A DNA stretch of 64,000 nucleotides from the NCBI GenBank assembly GCA_015179125.1, contig WHVA01000354.1, forward strand, positions 57,553-121,552, in the 5' to 3' direction. Both the position numbers and the translations under genes were made by a program. Below, piece by piece: positions 44,963 through 56,255 of the stretch. This stretch comes from Gautieria morchelliformis. Its lineage: Eukaryota; Basidiomycota; Agaricomycetes; Gomphales; Gomphaceae. The notes beneath the pieces are model-generated. The model was not told the DNA's origin and searched no databases. It was given only the letters and a program-made list of their open reading frames with translations. Position 1 is the first letter of the stretch. Each line of letters begins with the position of its first letter.

Positions 44963-46775
44963 CTCCCTGGGCGCTTTAATGTGCCAGTTGTCAACAAGAT
45001 GTAAGCGACTATAGAGTATACGAGGCGCGGTTGGGTACACATCTGATATCGGCCGTCCCATTTGGGAGAAGTACTACCGTGCCATGGTCCTGACTCCCGG
45101 GGCAGACGCAACTGAGGTCAATGGCCAGGCATCCGATGCTTTTATACTTTATTTAAATATCTCAATCGCCGCCAAGGCACACTGTGGCAGGCTACCAGGC
45201 TCGTTTCCCCCATCTCCACATCCCCAAGATGGCGGACACCTCACTAGAGGCATATCTCCGTGTCGCAGCCATGGCCATCGCTCTGTATGAGTACGTTTTG
45301 ATCTCTGTTTCTGGTGTTCCCGACGGGTGATGTAAAATTGGTCATCGTACAGCGCGCTGTGGACGATACCAGCAGAGATATCGCTGTATCGTGAACAGAT
45401 CTCACTCAGGAGAATGACGTGTGTCACTCTTGACGCCGTCATATACGACTGCTAACCGGACGCTGGTGACCTTGATACGCAGACGCGCCTGTATACTGTT
45501 CATTATACTTCGATATGCCTCTATCCTTGTCATCGTGGTGTCCAATGTCGGCTTCTTCGGAGAGATATTTACGGTGTCAGCATGCCACAAATACTATCTG
45601 GTGGCACCGGCGTTCAAAGGTCTTCATTAAAGAGGTGTTGTTCCGCAGCTGCTTATCCGTCCCTTAGGTGTACAATTGACAGTATCTCAAATAATTATGG
45701 CCATACGAACGGTTGCGATTGCGAGACAGACGCGATGGGCAGTATGGGCGGTGTCCATCCTGTGGGTAATCACAGTTACGGTCAGTAATACAGTATACAT
45801 TTCCCCGTTACAGAACTCAGCATACAGCCTTTCAGGTTGAAATCTTTTCCACTGTTTGGGGCCGTGTCCCATTCCAAGAACCTAAAGGCGTACAATTTGT
45901 CCGTGTGCCATTTGCCATCTTTATGTGCCAGAAAGCTGAATCCAAGGCTCGGCACAGGCTAATTGCATTCCGGGTAATGTTAAATCATTAAAGATTGCCT
46001 GGGTGAACTACCTAGCAGCAATATTGTATGATATAACCTGCCTATGTATTGCCACAGGCTTCATTATTGGTCAGAGACGGCTGCAGCCTAAACACAAGTG
46101 AGCTCCCCTTCTCTTCATCCCTTCAGAATGGACTTATAAATGACAAATCAGAATTGACGGTCTCTCAAAGATGCTTCTTCAGGAGGGCATACTCTACTTC
46201 ATTTTTATTACAGGCAAGCTCCAAACCGAATTCCTAGTTTGTTCCAACGTTCTCATGTGTCAACAGCGGTTAACCTGCTCAATCTTGTCCTATATGCCAC
46301 GGGCTCTGAAAAAGTCCAGACATCCGGGTACGTGTGTCACATGCCACGATAAGAAGGGAAAAATAGTAAATATTCTCCTTCAGAGCTACGCTGGGTTATG
46401 CTTTTACATGGATACTGAGTCAGCGTCTTCTCATTCACCTCCAAGGCGAGTCGCACTCGCATGCCATATTTCTGAGCGATGTGCATAACTTCGCCTCGAA
46501 ACAGAATTTCGGACCACGATACACCCACCGGAACACCCTCCCTCCGTCAACAATTATCTACCCAAACCCGGGTTCTTCATGACATCCCATACTAAAGCCG
46601 ACAATCGAGATGATGTCGAGCTTGGTGTTCACGTCACTATTGAAGAAAATGTCAAAGTGGATTATGATCAAGACATAGCCGGAGGCCTGGTGAGTCAACA
46701 TCGGATCACAGCCGCACGAATAGAGAGGCAGCATCGACAACGAGAGGATCGAGCGAGGACGGCCTGTGAGGGAAC
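44963..46775. repeat. Right arm of the 1.8-kb inverted repeat
   Basis: Inverted relative to 39050-40855. Similarity stops in the region that encodes the C-terminal Arg/Glu-rich tail in the left arm. Confidence 0.85.
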
Positions 46776-46790
46776 GAGCGTCGAGTAGCT
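45229..46790 (+). pseudogene. DUF6533 membrane protein, inverted duplicate, 3' truncated
   Basis: Starts at 45229 (MADTSLEAYLRVAAMAIAL) and keeps the exon pattern of the left copy, including the GC-AG intron (46214-46266). The last 60 residues of the parent are replaced after RQREDRARTACEG by unrelated sequence that stops at once. Substitutions are spread over exons and introns alike, as expected for a copy without constraint, although no decisive stop was found in the membrane part. It might still make a shortened protein. Confidence 0.65.
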
Positions 46791-48202
46791 CGGCGCCGGG
46801 AGGAGGGGTCCGTGCCCGTAACCACTGTACCTGAAACATGGTACATATATGTGTATTGTACAGTATGTACTACTCCCTAGCGTTTGTCTTCGACCCTAGG
46901 GAGTAAGTGGTTCCATCAATTGTATAAGTATCAGTAGCTACCGAGTCATGTAGTTTATTACTCGTGTCTTTAGGTACAGTATAAACTAGCGTTTGTCTTC
47001 AATGCTAGAGATATATTGCTTGTGTATTTAGGTTATGGGCCAGGGCCTACCTATGAGCGTAACAATCGGTAAAGGTGACAAGCCTCGACGAAATGAAGGA
47101 CTATCAGACGAGCTCAGGGAGTGCTTTCCAAGTATTCCCAAAGCTTCATGGTGATAACTATTTTTCTTGGTGCGTGAGTATGGAGTCCGTGCTGAGGTTG
47201 TTGAATCAATAGGGCTGATCACAGTAGAGGATTTGGAGGGGATTTGGGATTTGTGCGTGATTTGGATTTGGATTTGGATTTCGGCCGGCGCCTCCGTGGG
47301 CCCTAAACCAGTGAATTAATATATGTATTTCTTGGCAAATATACTGAAGTTTCCATATATGTATCAATGAAAGAAGTGCCGGAACGCTACTGCGGCCCCA
47401 AGTGACAACTGCTCTTGAGATACAGCATTAAGTACAAACTCTGAGTGTGAAAACACTCCTACTACTAGCCCCCCTCCATACCATCCCTGCCCAGATCATC
47501 TTCGAACAGTCCGCACGTAGTCGCCACTTCAATCGATGATGCCCCACTGTGAGTCACTCACGTGGATGTGACCTATGGCACATTGAATGGCGTTAAGGTT
47601 GATGAATATCTTCCTGCAGTGTCAAGTTTGTGTCTGTGAACCTCCCAGGAAAGGCCCTTATCTCCAAAGCCTAATAGGCAATCAAAACATCACTTTCGAT
47701 ATACCTTATATACCTCTCAGAGGGGCCACCTCAAGTGCTTTCGACGCCGCTAGAGCGTCAATTCCTGGGGGGTTGGAGGAATAGGTCCAAAAATTATGTA
47801 CACAATCGCTGCAAGAATGCCTCAGTGGAACATGGACTATACTCGGGAGTGAAGACGATGGTCTTCTAAGCGCAGCTATGTATTACAGGGAGAAGCAAGC
47901 GACACCTCCCGCAATTCTAACAACGCCGAAAGCCCGTCGATGTATAGGGTGTGCATCTACGATGAGCGTGGGTGGTCTCTTCCTCACGGCGAGTCGGATT
48001 CAATACATCTATAGTAATTGGGCGAACAATGGGTATCAGTCAACGACAGCGCACTGGTCATCAAATTTGTGCATATTCAGGAGAGATCTTTCCCGCAGCT
48101 TTGACCACATTACCCGAAGGGATTTGTTTAGATACATAAGAACTCTATGTCTATGCCATTCCACTGTGACATCTGGGTCAATAATAATTGCAAAGGTATA
48201 AA
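46791..48202. other. Intergenic with a copia gag relic and a simple repeat
   Basis: 47135-47225 encodes KLHGDNYFSWCVSMESVL on the plus strand, the shape of a Ty1/copia Gag N-terminus, followed by a stop. 47231-47280 is a GGATTT-type hexamer run. The rest (47300-48202) holds no recognised gene. Confidence 0.45.
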
Positions 48203-50004
48203 TCAGACACGTACCGATTTAACATCCGGCCAACGGTCCAGCAGGACCACACATTCTCGGCCAATCATTACGTGCGCAGTATCGAATATTCCCCTCCTTA
48301 TCACATCCCGGTATGGTAGGGCAGTACTTAGCCTTTGGGTGAATCCGGATTCGTACTCATGAATCATCGTGGGTTGGGAGTCCTTAACAATAGTGGTGGA
48401 GAACGCTCCTGATTCATCCTCCGATGGGGAGAACGGTGGGTCATTGGAGGACAACGCTAATTTTATGGAGCGTATATTAATGTACTCCCGAAAACTGACC
48501 GGCTGAGACCCACCACGTCGAAGCGCCAGCGGATTAAAATCCAACATCCTGAGACGATTACGGACCCTCCAGTGGACGTCATCCACTACCTCTTGCCTTA
48601 CATACCGCGTTCCATAAACATGGAAGTATGGTCGGCTGTCCTCCACGTCATACGTCCTGATAGGCAAAATCCTGGTCTTCAGGGGACCCCAGCTGTCCCA
48701 TGGGACAGTTAGTTGTTCGGCATTCAAACGTGCGTCCACCTCTTCGAGAAGCGATGAAGCATGTACGAAGAGCATATATTGACTGTCAGGCACGAAGTCT
48801 TCCACGTATGTAAAATGCATGGTAAAACGCATGATAACCGTTAATAGCCGGGAACATGAGGTATGGTAGAAAGAGTTTCCGGATGACGTAGGAAGTTCTG
48901 AAGATGGTTCAGAAGTTAGTGTAAACGATCTGGTAAGTGTATATTGAGCTACGCGTGGGAGTTGATATATGCGGACGAGCCAGGGCTCCATGGATCCTTG
49001 TGGACGAGCAGCGATAAAGTCATACACGACGAGTTGAGGTTGATAGCACCCATCAGGCTCGGGGATGCACCTCGCTATGACAAAATGTCGCAAAGAGAGA
49101 AATGAAAAACTTAGGATGTCGGCGCCTAGAGACGAAGCTTCTAAAAACTGTACCGTTTTTAAGCACCTCAGGACAAGAAGGAAAGGCGAGCGCACAATGA
49201 GAAGTTGACCAGTTTTCCAATCCCAAATAAATAATAGATCCCTCAAATGACCTGCAGGAGTGTGGTAAAGTACGGCAAGGAATTCGCCCATAATCTGAAT
49301 ACTAATATCATATTGTGTGTCCAAGAAGGTCGGCACACAAGACAGGACGGGATCAGTGGCGCAAGGATGGCATACGCCAGTGCTCATAGTGCGTAAATGT
49401 ATCAAAAACGTGTGCCAGTGTTCACGATAAGTCCTGCGTAACGAGTAAAACAACAAACGCCCTGTAAAAAGAAAGTCACTCACGGTGGCCAAGCGACGAC
49501 AACGGCTAGGTCCTGCGCAGGATCTATGGCAAACTGTCGTATGTGTACTTCAATGTGACTTTCCCAGGTATGCACAGGAGTTCCTCGTACGGCAGACGGT
49601 AGCTGTATGAACAACAGTCGAGACATCAGCTGCGTTGCTAGTACATCGCCACGCAGTTTCCAAACGTAACCCCGAGCCACGTTTACTGTGAGTCTCTGGC
49701 GAAAGTAAAGTTTAGCCCAAGCCTGCTCAAAAGTCTTCAGTTGAGCAAGTCGCTCAGGTATTGAGAGTCGACAATCGGTGCTTCCATCCTCTAATCCTGC
49801 AACGGAAAGCTCCAGGCGATATTGCAAGAGCAGAGTGTCCCGGATCGTTTCATGAAAGACGCGACACGTCTGCGAATATCAAGTACGACCAACCGGAGGT
49901 CTGAGAGTGGGACATACAAGTGAACAACGGCGAAGGTCGTATGCATCCAACTCCTTAAAGACACGTATAAGAACGTCGTTGGGTAGCGCAAGCTTGAGGC
50001 TCAT
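48203..50004 (-). CDS. F-box protein (basidiomycete type)
   Basis: Three exons (50004-49918, 49869-49484, 49433-48203) give 567 residues. The F-box is at the N-terminus across the first intron: LPNDVLIRVFKELDAYDLRR then TCRVFHETIRDTLLLQYRLE. Next comes the segment LELSVAGLEDG...LSIPERLAQLKTFEQAW that usually follows in this expanded family, then a long beta-rich region with repeated WDWKTGQL-like motifs. F-box proteins recruit targets to SCF ubiquitin ligases through Skp1; the target is unknown. The gene is intact although both sides are rearranged duplicates. The start codon lies about 25 bp from a fold-back element. Confidence 0.85.
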
Positions 50005-50027
50005 AATTCGAAGTTTAAGCGAGGAAC

Positions 50028-50322
50028 TAGCTTACATAATAATTGCCTCTCAATGCATCAGCGCCGAAAACAGGCCAGCCAGCCCAGACTCCTACCCAGC
50101 GCCCATCGGCGTTATGGCTCCTGTGTATGCATATGGGTGAAGCACGGCTAAATCCGAGGGGAATAATTCATACTCCGAAACTTTAAGTCGCTCATAACGC
50201 CAGAGGCTACACAGGAGCCATAACGCCGATGGGGGCGGTAGGAGTCTGCAGCCAGCCCAGCTTACAGCCTTCCGTAGCTTACATAATAATTGCATCGCGT
50301 CAGATGTGCATCAGCGCCGACT
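50028..50322. repeat. Fold-back element with flanking direct repeats
   Basis: Arms 50086-50126 and 50209-50247 are near-perfect inverted copies (core ...GGCGTTATGGCTCCTGTGT). Outside them GCTTACATAATAATTGC and GCATCAGCGCCGA occur as direct repeats at 50031-50066 and 50278-50322. No coding capacity; it may be a small non-autonomous transposon or a replication-slippage product. Confidence 0.7.
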
Positions 50323-50430
50323 CGTAGCGTGACCTTTTTTGGCATGTCATCACGCATTGCTTTGAGGGCTTGGAGCCAAGTGGTTTCTAGACCTCTGATA
50401 TAGATGGACTCTGTAAGCTGTAAGTTCGGG
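50323..50430. other. Short spacer
   Basis: No feature recognised between the fold-back element and the Rce1 duplicate. Confidence 0.4.
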
Positions 50431-51210
50431 TCATAAACTATTCATTACCCCGCTCTGGTTTGGCGTTGGTATGTCTCGACGGTTGTGCCATTATGTTGTT
50501 TGCTAGCGTCTCGAATATATCTAGCACGCTCCATCACGCGCATGCACCCTACAACAAATTTGAATGTACGAGGTCCGGGCTGAAACGTGCCAGTGGCTTC
50601 TTGCCGTAATTATATACTACTGCTCATGAATATAACTGACCATTACCGACGCGTGCAGCGGTCCAGGTAGTATACACGACTCTGTTTGGAGCATACGCAT
50701 CATTTTTGGTCCTGCGAAGTGGTGAATGCTAATTCATCTCACTGTCTCGCCTTGATTAATCGCATTATTATTAGTATCTATTACCCCCGCGATAACTGCA
50801 ATGACCGCAAACGTCATGGGTCTACCGCACCCAGGATGGGAGCTACGCCAACACCCCAAGCACAAAAATGTCTACCATTCGTACACGAACATTTGCCATA
50901 AGCTTACCTTGCTCGCAAAAGTAATACTTGTTGCATATTTCATTGGCATCGCTGGCTTTATTTCGGCATCTGGTCCTTGGACGGCTTAGACTAGAATTAG
51001 CACGGCGTGTCCTATGTCATACCCCTGGGGCTACCCAACCCATTGCATACGACTGGATATTCGCCCTCTTACAGAATGGCATATCCTTCAAAGGAAGATC
51101 GCAGGTCACCTCAGTTCACTCAAAGTCTGGAGATATCCTGAGGCGAAGATGCATGAGCAAATGTCGGTTGATTTCCCTGTGCGAAGTGGTGTTGATCCTG
51201 TGTAAAATGA
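50431..51210 (+). pseudogene. Rce1 3' fragment (duplicate of 41790-42569)
   Basis: Starts abruptly within the counterpart of exon 3 just after the catalytic EE motif, so the active-site glutamates are missing. It carries the remaining exons with substitutions and small indels, plus 220 bp of 3' flank. It still shows MTANVMGLPHPGWELRQHPK and FIGIAGFISASGPWTA. It cannot encode an active protease. Confidence 0.85.
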
Positions 51211-51474
51211 GCACCTGGCCGTTCTGGCAAACTTGGTATCTGACAAGGCGGTCTACTTAGAATACAATGAATTCAAATGTCCAAATAGGTGGTGTATTCG
51301 GACACACGATGAATGACACGCGCATCCAACTTGAAAATTGTGGCATACTTCTAGTGGTCAGACCTATTTGGTACCTCGCGCACTCTTTTGTCAAGTACCT
51401 ACGTAAGGTCAGCGGGAGCTGGAATATTTACGGGTTCTCAGACCACAATTACCAACTTATAAAACGCGGTGAAT
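51211..51474. other. Spacer between duplicated blocks
   Basis: 264 bp, no match elsewhere in the window noticed and no gene. Confidence 0.4.
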
Positions 51475-52573
51475 GGATTCTAGTGCTACGCATTCACTGT
51501 GAAGCGATCCGAACTTTGTACTGTGATAATCCGCAATGTCAGTACCAGAAAAGTCGTGTTCAATCGTTATAAATCCGTAGCGATACTTACACTCTGGTGA
51601 TTAATAAGTAGGTACACATCAAGCTGAGCATAGCAAAGAAAAATATGAATACTAGCAAAGCGTGCGTTAGACAGAATACCTTATCAATTCCCGCACTCCA
51701 TTCATCCGCGGCCAAGCCTCACCACCCATTCATCGGTACCACTTCCTTCGAGACCATCCCATCTGTAATACAATCACGTCTCAGCAAAAGGGGAAATGAT
51801 CGAGTAATGACATCAGGCCAAATCAACAAAATGAATGTCACAGATCCATTCACACATATAGAGAAGAAAGAGCAACATAAACGCACCGTGTCCACCCCTC
51901 CATTAGGTCAATCCTTTTTACGCCAAATTTCACCTGCCTATCCATCTCTGCTCGTCCAGGAGATGGAGGTGTGGCATCCCAAGTCCGCGGTGGAGCCGCC
52001 ATGTTCATGCCTGTCGCTGCAGCACTCACTGTGCATGCGACATCTAACCCAAAATGCCTCACTAACACGGTCGCTTCTTCTCTCATCCAATGCCCAGAAG
52101 TAGTACGCGACAGCGCGCCTCTGCAGCATGCTATATAGTGCAAGCATTGCACTATATAGCATGCTGCAGCGACGGACGAAGGCGCCGCCGGGTCCGAGCC
52201 CAGCCGGGAAGGGGGAGGGCATGGGCAAATCCACTGGGAGACCCTGTGAAGGTAAAGGGTGACAGAGGTATATGGTTGGGGGTGGCGTAACAGGATCCCA
52301 GTGGCCACACGTCCACAGTCCATCGAGCACCTCCAAGCCCCGGGATAGGCACGAGCTAGCAGGCGCATACATGTATATAACAAGAGGGGACGTCGCAGGC
52401 TCTGCCGCAATTAATTGGGTTGGTGGGGAAGTGTCAAAACTAGGGTCAAATTTTTACCTAAGAAGCTGGCGACCGCAAAGCCCACCGGATCAACACCAGC
52501 TCGCACAGGGACGGGTGGGTGGCTTACATGCCACGTAAGCATGGGCGGACGGAGGATAGATCCTACGCGGAGT
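51475..52573 (-). pseudogene. DUF6699 gene 3' half, inverted duplicate, split by a LINE
   Basis: Reverse-complement copy of about 37630-38682: exon 4, the 119-bp intron, exon 3, intron 2 and most of exon 2. Frame-breaking indels are spread through it (for example an extra GAT after PVRAG and an insertion near 51950), and a 49-bp palindrome replaces part of the DVLHALYSM region. It resumes after the LINE at 54467 for about 65 bp (intron 1 counterpart). Confidence 0.85.
52121..52169. repeat. 49-bp perfect palindrome
   Basis: Arms of 23 bp (52121-52143 and 52147-52169) around GCA. The right arm corresponds to a single-copy stretch of the parent gene near 38059-38081; the left arm is its inverted duplication. 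Confidence 0.95.
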
Positions 52574-52587
52574 AAAGGGGGAAGTGT

Positions 52588-54452
52588 GGGGGAGGGAAGA
52601 GCGACAGGATCTGTGGGAGTGGTGCGTAAGCTAACATCTGTGCAGCGCATGGCTACCATCGCTATCACTGGAGCGATGCGCACAACCGCGAGCGACGTCC
52701 TGGAGGTCCTCGCCAATGTCCAGCTGATAGAACTCCTCCTCCTAGGCATCTGCTACAAGGCCGCCAGCTGTATCGCAACCATCCCCAAGCCCTACCCTCT
52801 GCACCATCCAGCTCGCTCCTGCGCCCGCCGCCTGGTAAAGAAGCACCCAGCACCGCTGCACAGGATCCTCCACCGCTTCAGCCTCGCCCCAGACTCCCTC
52901 GAGGTCATCCGGCCCTTCATCCATGCTCCTGATGCCCCTAGGCTGTTTGTCACCGAGATAGCAGAGTCGAGGGAGGAGTCTAAGGAGGCGGACGCCCAAA
53001 ACACAGCGGATGCCAAGGTATACGCCGATGGGTCAGGATTAGGGCAACGTGGGGGCCGCGGCGGTACTATACAGGGCAGGAAGAAAGGTAGCCACCCTAC
53101 AATACCATCTGGGCCCACTCGCGGACCACACCACATATGAGGCGGAGGCGGTCCGCGTCATTCTGGCGCTGGAGCTGCTAAGCCGGGAAAAGGGCATCAA
53201 GACGGTGTGCATACTTCTAGATAACCAAGGGGTAATACTGGCGGTAGGTGACGTCAAGCCCAAGCTGGCGCAGCACGTCCTGGGACACATCCACGACATG
53301 GCCAACAGGATGGCGATGCCCTCATGAAGACGCAGCGTGCACCTTAAGATCACATGGATCTCGGGTCACGACAACGTGGAAGGCAATGAGGCGGCAGATG
53401 CAGCAGCGAAGGAGGGAGCAGCCAGAGAGAGCAGTCAGATAAGTAGGCTCCTGCCCTTCCTAGTGACTGACACGCTCCCGCGCAGTCTGGCCGCTGCGAG
53501 GCAGGAGTTCAAGACAGGCAACAGACACAGATGAAGAGAGCGATGGAAAGCATCGCCCCGGTATGGGAGGATGCAAAGATCAACAACAGCCTGCCCTCAC
53601 ATGCCTACCTCAGAGACACGGCGGGCCTCACTCGAGCACAGAACAGCCTGATCACGCAGCTGCGCACAGGCCATGCCCCGCTCAACAAACACCTCCATCG
53701 GGTCAAGAAGGTGCCGTCCCCGCTATGCCCGGCATGCCATGGGGCCGACAAGATGGTCCACGATTTCCTCTTCGACTGCAGAGCACATGAGCATGCACGT
53801 CACAGGCTGAGACAGAAGCTGGGCAGAAAGTTGACGTCCATCAAGGAGCTGCTGGGTGCAAAGGGCTCGATGGAGGCGCTGCTAAGATATCTAGCGACAA
53901 CGGGCAGGCTGAAATCGACATTCCGTGATGTTTCCCCACCACCCACTTAAAAGCACGAAATAACTAGCTCGACAGAGATGCTAGAGTACAAGCCGGCGGA
54001 CAACACCACCGCACCATTGCGCGACCAAAACCCACTAAAACATCTCCCCACACTGCTCGCGCAGCGATGCGTACCGACTCATCGCAGCAAGACCAAGAAG
54101 AAGTCCACGGACCCCTTTTTCACCTTTGACTGCGGCGCTCCCACACGTCGTGCCAGCCCACCTTGGCGGCTGAGCACTTATAAAGCTAGACCACCCACAC
54201 AATAGAACAACCAACAGGGGAATGGGAGTACTTACCTCAAGAGAGGGGGGCAAGAAATGGCTTGAGGAGCTGGGCTGGCGGGGGGCATGGAGCTCATCGT
54301 CAGTGCACTTGCCCACTCGAGGATGCAGAGGGATAGGAGCCCTAGGGAGTGAGAGGGAAGGCCCACCCAGTTTTAGTACAATGCATGTAGCGACCAACAT
54401 AGGCCTAGCCTGGGGTCGATTAAAATGATATAAAAAAAAAAAAAAAGAAAAA
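52588..54452 (+). mobile_element. LINE (Tad1/I-like non-LTR retrotransposon), 5'-truncated
   Basis: Bounded by a 14-bp target duplication AAAGGGGGAAGTGT (52574-52587 and 54453-54466) and ending in a poly-A tract (54432-54452). The content is the 3' end of ORF2: the C-terminal part of the reverse transcriptase (LTSVQRMATIAITGAMRTT), RNase H (VYADGSG; HLKITWISGHDNVEGNEAAD) and a zinc finger CPACHGADKMVHDF...C. Frame changes near 53045, 53325 and 53530 disable it. A 3' UTR of about 500 bp follows the stop at 53950. Confidence 0.9.
52600..53950 (+). pseudogene. LINE ORF2 C-terminus (RT thumb, RNase H, CCHC)
   Basis: The catalytic centre of the reverse transcriptase is missing through 5' truncation. 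RNase H keeps the DGS and HDN motifs, but these lie in different frames. The zinc-binding end is open from about 53531 to 53950. Confidence 0.8.
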
Positions 54453-54466
54453 AAAGGGGGAAGTGT

Positions 54467-54839
54467 TGCAGTAGAGCCTGTAATGAGGATAAAATGGGTA
54501 AGGGTGGCCCCTCCCCGCAACATATTTTTTCTCTCGCTGCCGTACGTTCAACAGATATGCATTGTCAGCAAACACTCGCTGACTGACCCCCAGGCTTGTA
54601 GCACCAACAGTGTACATCCAATATCATCATGAGGAATCTGTCATCCAACTTGATCCCTGTCGCATACTGCAACCTAACCCAGTGGCAGAGTAACATTCTT
54701 GTCTGAAGTCATCTACTTGACACTTTCCCACAATATTTCAGATTCTGGCAAGAGTGCACCAAACCCATGTGTGTGGAGGCAGAACGCTCAACCGGATGCT
54801 AACACAATGTGTTCCAAATTGGACATCCCCCTCAGTATG
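54467..54839. other. Remnant of DUF6699 intron 1 copy, then unassigned
   Basis: The first 65 bp match the reverse complement of 37580-37632. The rest is unrecognised. Confidence 0.5.
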
Positions 54840-55335
54840 CGTCCAGCTCCGATGACATACTACCTTCCCTCAGACATCAGTGAGAGATTTTTCACGGCGC
54901 AAGCCAAATGCACTGGGCACCTTTTGGTCTGTATTTCACGCGCCTGCATCGTTAATGAAATGACGCTCATCCTATATAGGGCATCCATGAAACCCACAGA
55001 TTACAGCTTCGAAACTACCACACAAGCACCCGGCGACAATCTCGAAACCACCAATGCATGGGGACGTGTGTATGCAGGTGGTGTCATGCGCCTATATATG
55101 CACCAAGGTACATTTCATGATGTTGCTCTTTTGCGTCTGATGTCCTAGCTGACACCTGCGATCTAACAGGACTCGTACGTCGTAGGGGTGACATATTCAA
55201 TGACCAATTGGCTTTCCCTCCACTGATGCCCTTTCCCCAGTCATTGTTGCAAACGTCTTGTGGCTGAAAATCAGAGACATTCTTGGAATGTAGGCCCTCA
55301 AGGATAATGTTGCTCTTGGATGTAAATGAAGGCAT
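54840..55335. repeat. Inverted duplicate of 42606-43070
   Basis: Matches as a reverse complement with many substitutions. An open plus-strand frame begins MRPAPMTYYLPSDISERFFT in this copy, but the counterpart is not open, and no family is recognised. Confidence 0.7.
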
Positions 55336-55399
55336 CAGGGTCCTTCTATGTTGCTTGCATATAATCTACTTGGAGCACAACCACAACTGGGTGTAACAG

Positions 55400-55600
55400 G
55401 TAAATGTATTGCAAGCTGCTATGAGTTACATTCTAGACGTATGGTATCATTTCATCCGCTGGATCGTTGAAAAAGGGGCAGTTCGATTAGTCTACTGCCC
55501 GACCGACGACATGGTTGCAGACACGCTCACCAAGGCTTTGCCATCTGCAAAAGTCAAGCACTTTGCAGTGGAGCTTGGGCTGATTACAGTTTGAGGGGGA
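55400..55600 (+). pseudogene. Ty1/copia Pol C-terminus fragment
   Basis: Encodes HFIRWIVEKGAVRLVYCPTD and TLTKALPSAKVKHF, the end of a copia RNase H domain, with a stop at 55594 followed by a purine tract (gaggggga). Only the last 60 residues or so remain; the rest of the element is missing upstream. Confidence 0.8.
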
Positions 55601-55601
55601 G

Positions 55602-56117
55602 TGTAGGAATGGCAACGCGAGGGTGACGCAAGCATACTGTGTCACCCATGTCACACCATGTGACAAACAAGTCAGGGTTTCATTGTTCTTTTAGAAGTTC
55701 CATTGTCCGTTGTATATAGATAGTCCACTGCGCAGCAGTCATTGTTCTATTTCCTCTATTGTTCCCTAGTGTAAGGACCTGGCCCTTGGCTGGTTACTTA
55801 CCGGTATAACCTTTTTCCAAGCCCAAGCCTTGTGATACTCGTGCCTGAGTACTTGTGATTCTAATCCTGCGCCTGAGCCTGAGCCCGAGCTTGAGCTCAT
55901 ATCCAACCTTGATCCCATGCCCTAATCCCCTTAGTTACTGATCCCGCTCCATCACGCATCATTCGTATATTACTTCGCCTTGACCTCGCCCTGACCCTCC
56001 CCCGAATATGGTCGCCCCTGACCCTTACCCTCGCTCGTATATAAATCCCCCTGTATGCATTCCTACTCCTCAGTCTGAAAATCCACTATTGTGAATGCAA
56101 CTTCTAGTGGCAGTTCA
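55602..56117 (+). repeat. Probable 3' LTR of the copia fragment
   Basis: Begins TGTAGGAATGG directly after the purine tract. The right end is a guess (a CA near 56117); no partner LTR lies in the window. Contains a run of CCTGAGCCTGAG-like hexamers around 55840-55900. Confidence 0.5.
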
Positions 56118-56255
56118 CAGACCTGTGCGGCGTCAGAGAAGGTCTGTAGCGCCACTGTGCAGTAGTTATGTAATCTACCCTAGGTAACTAAGAAAGGAAA
56201 GATTGGTCGTTGTAAAAGAATGGGTGTTAGTGAGGAGTCAATCGGTCCTTGGATT

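Noticed and set aside
54840..55148. Open frame beginning MRPAPMTYYL
   Set aside because: Not open in the duplicate at 42606-43070, no family, no splice support.
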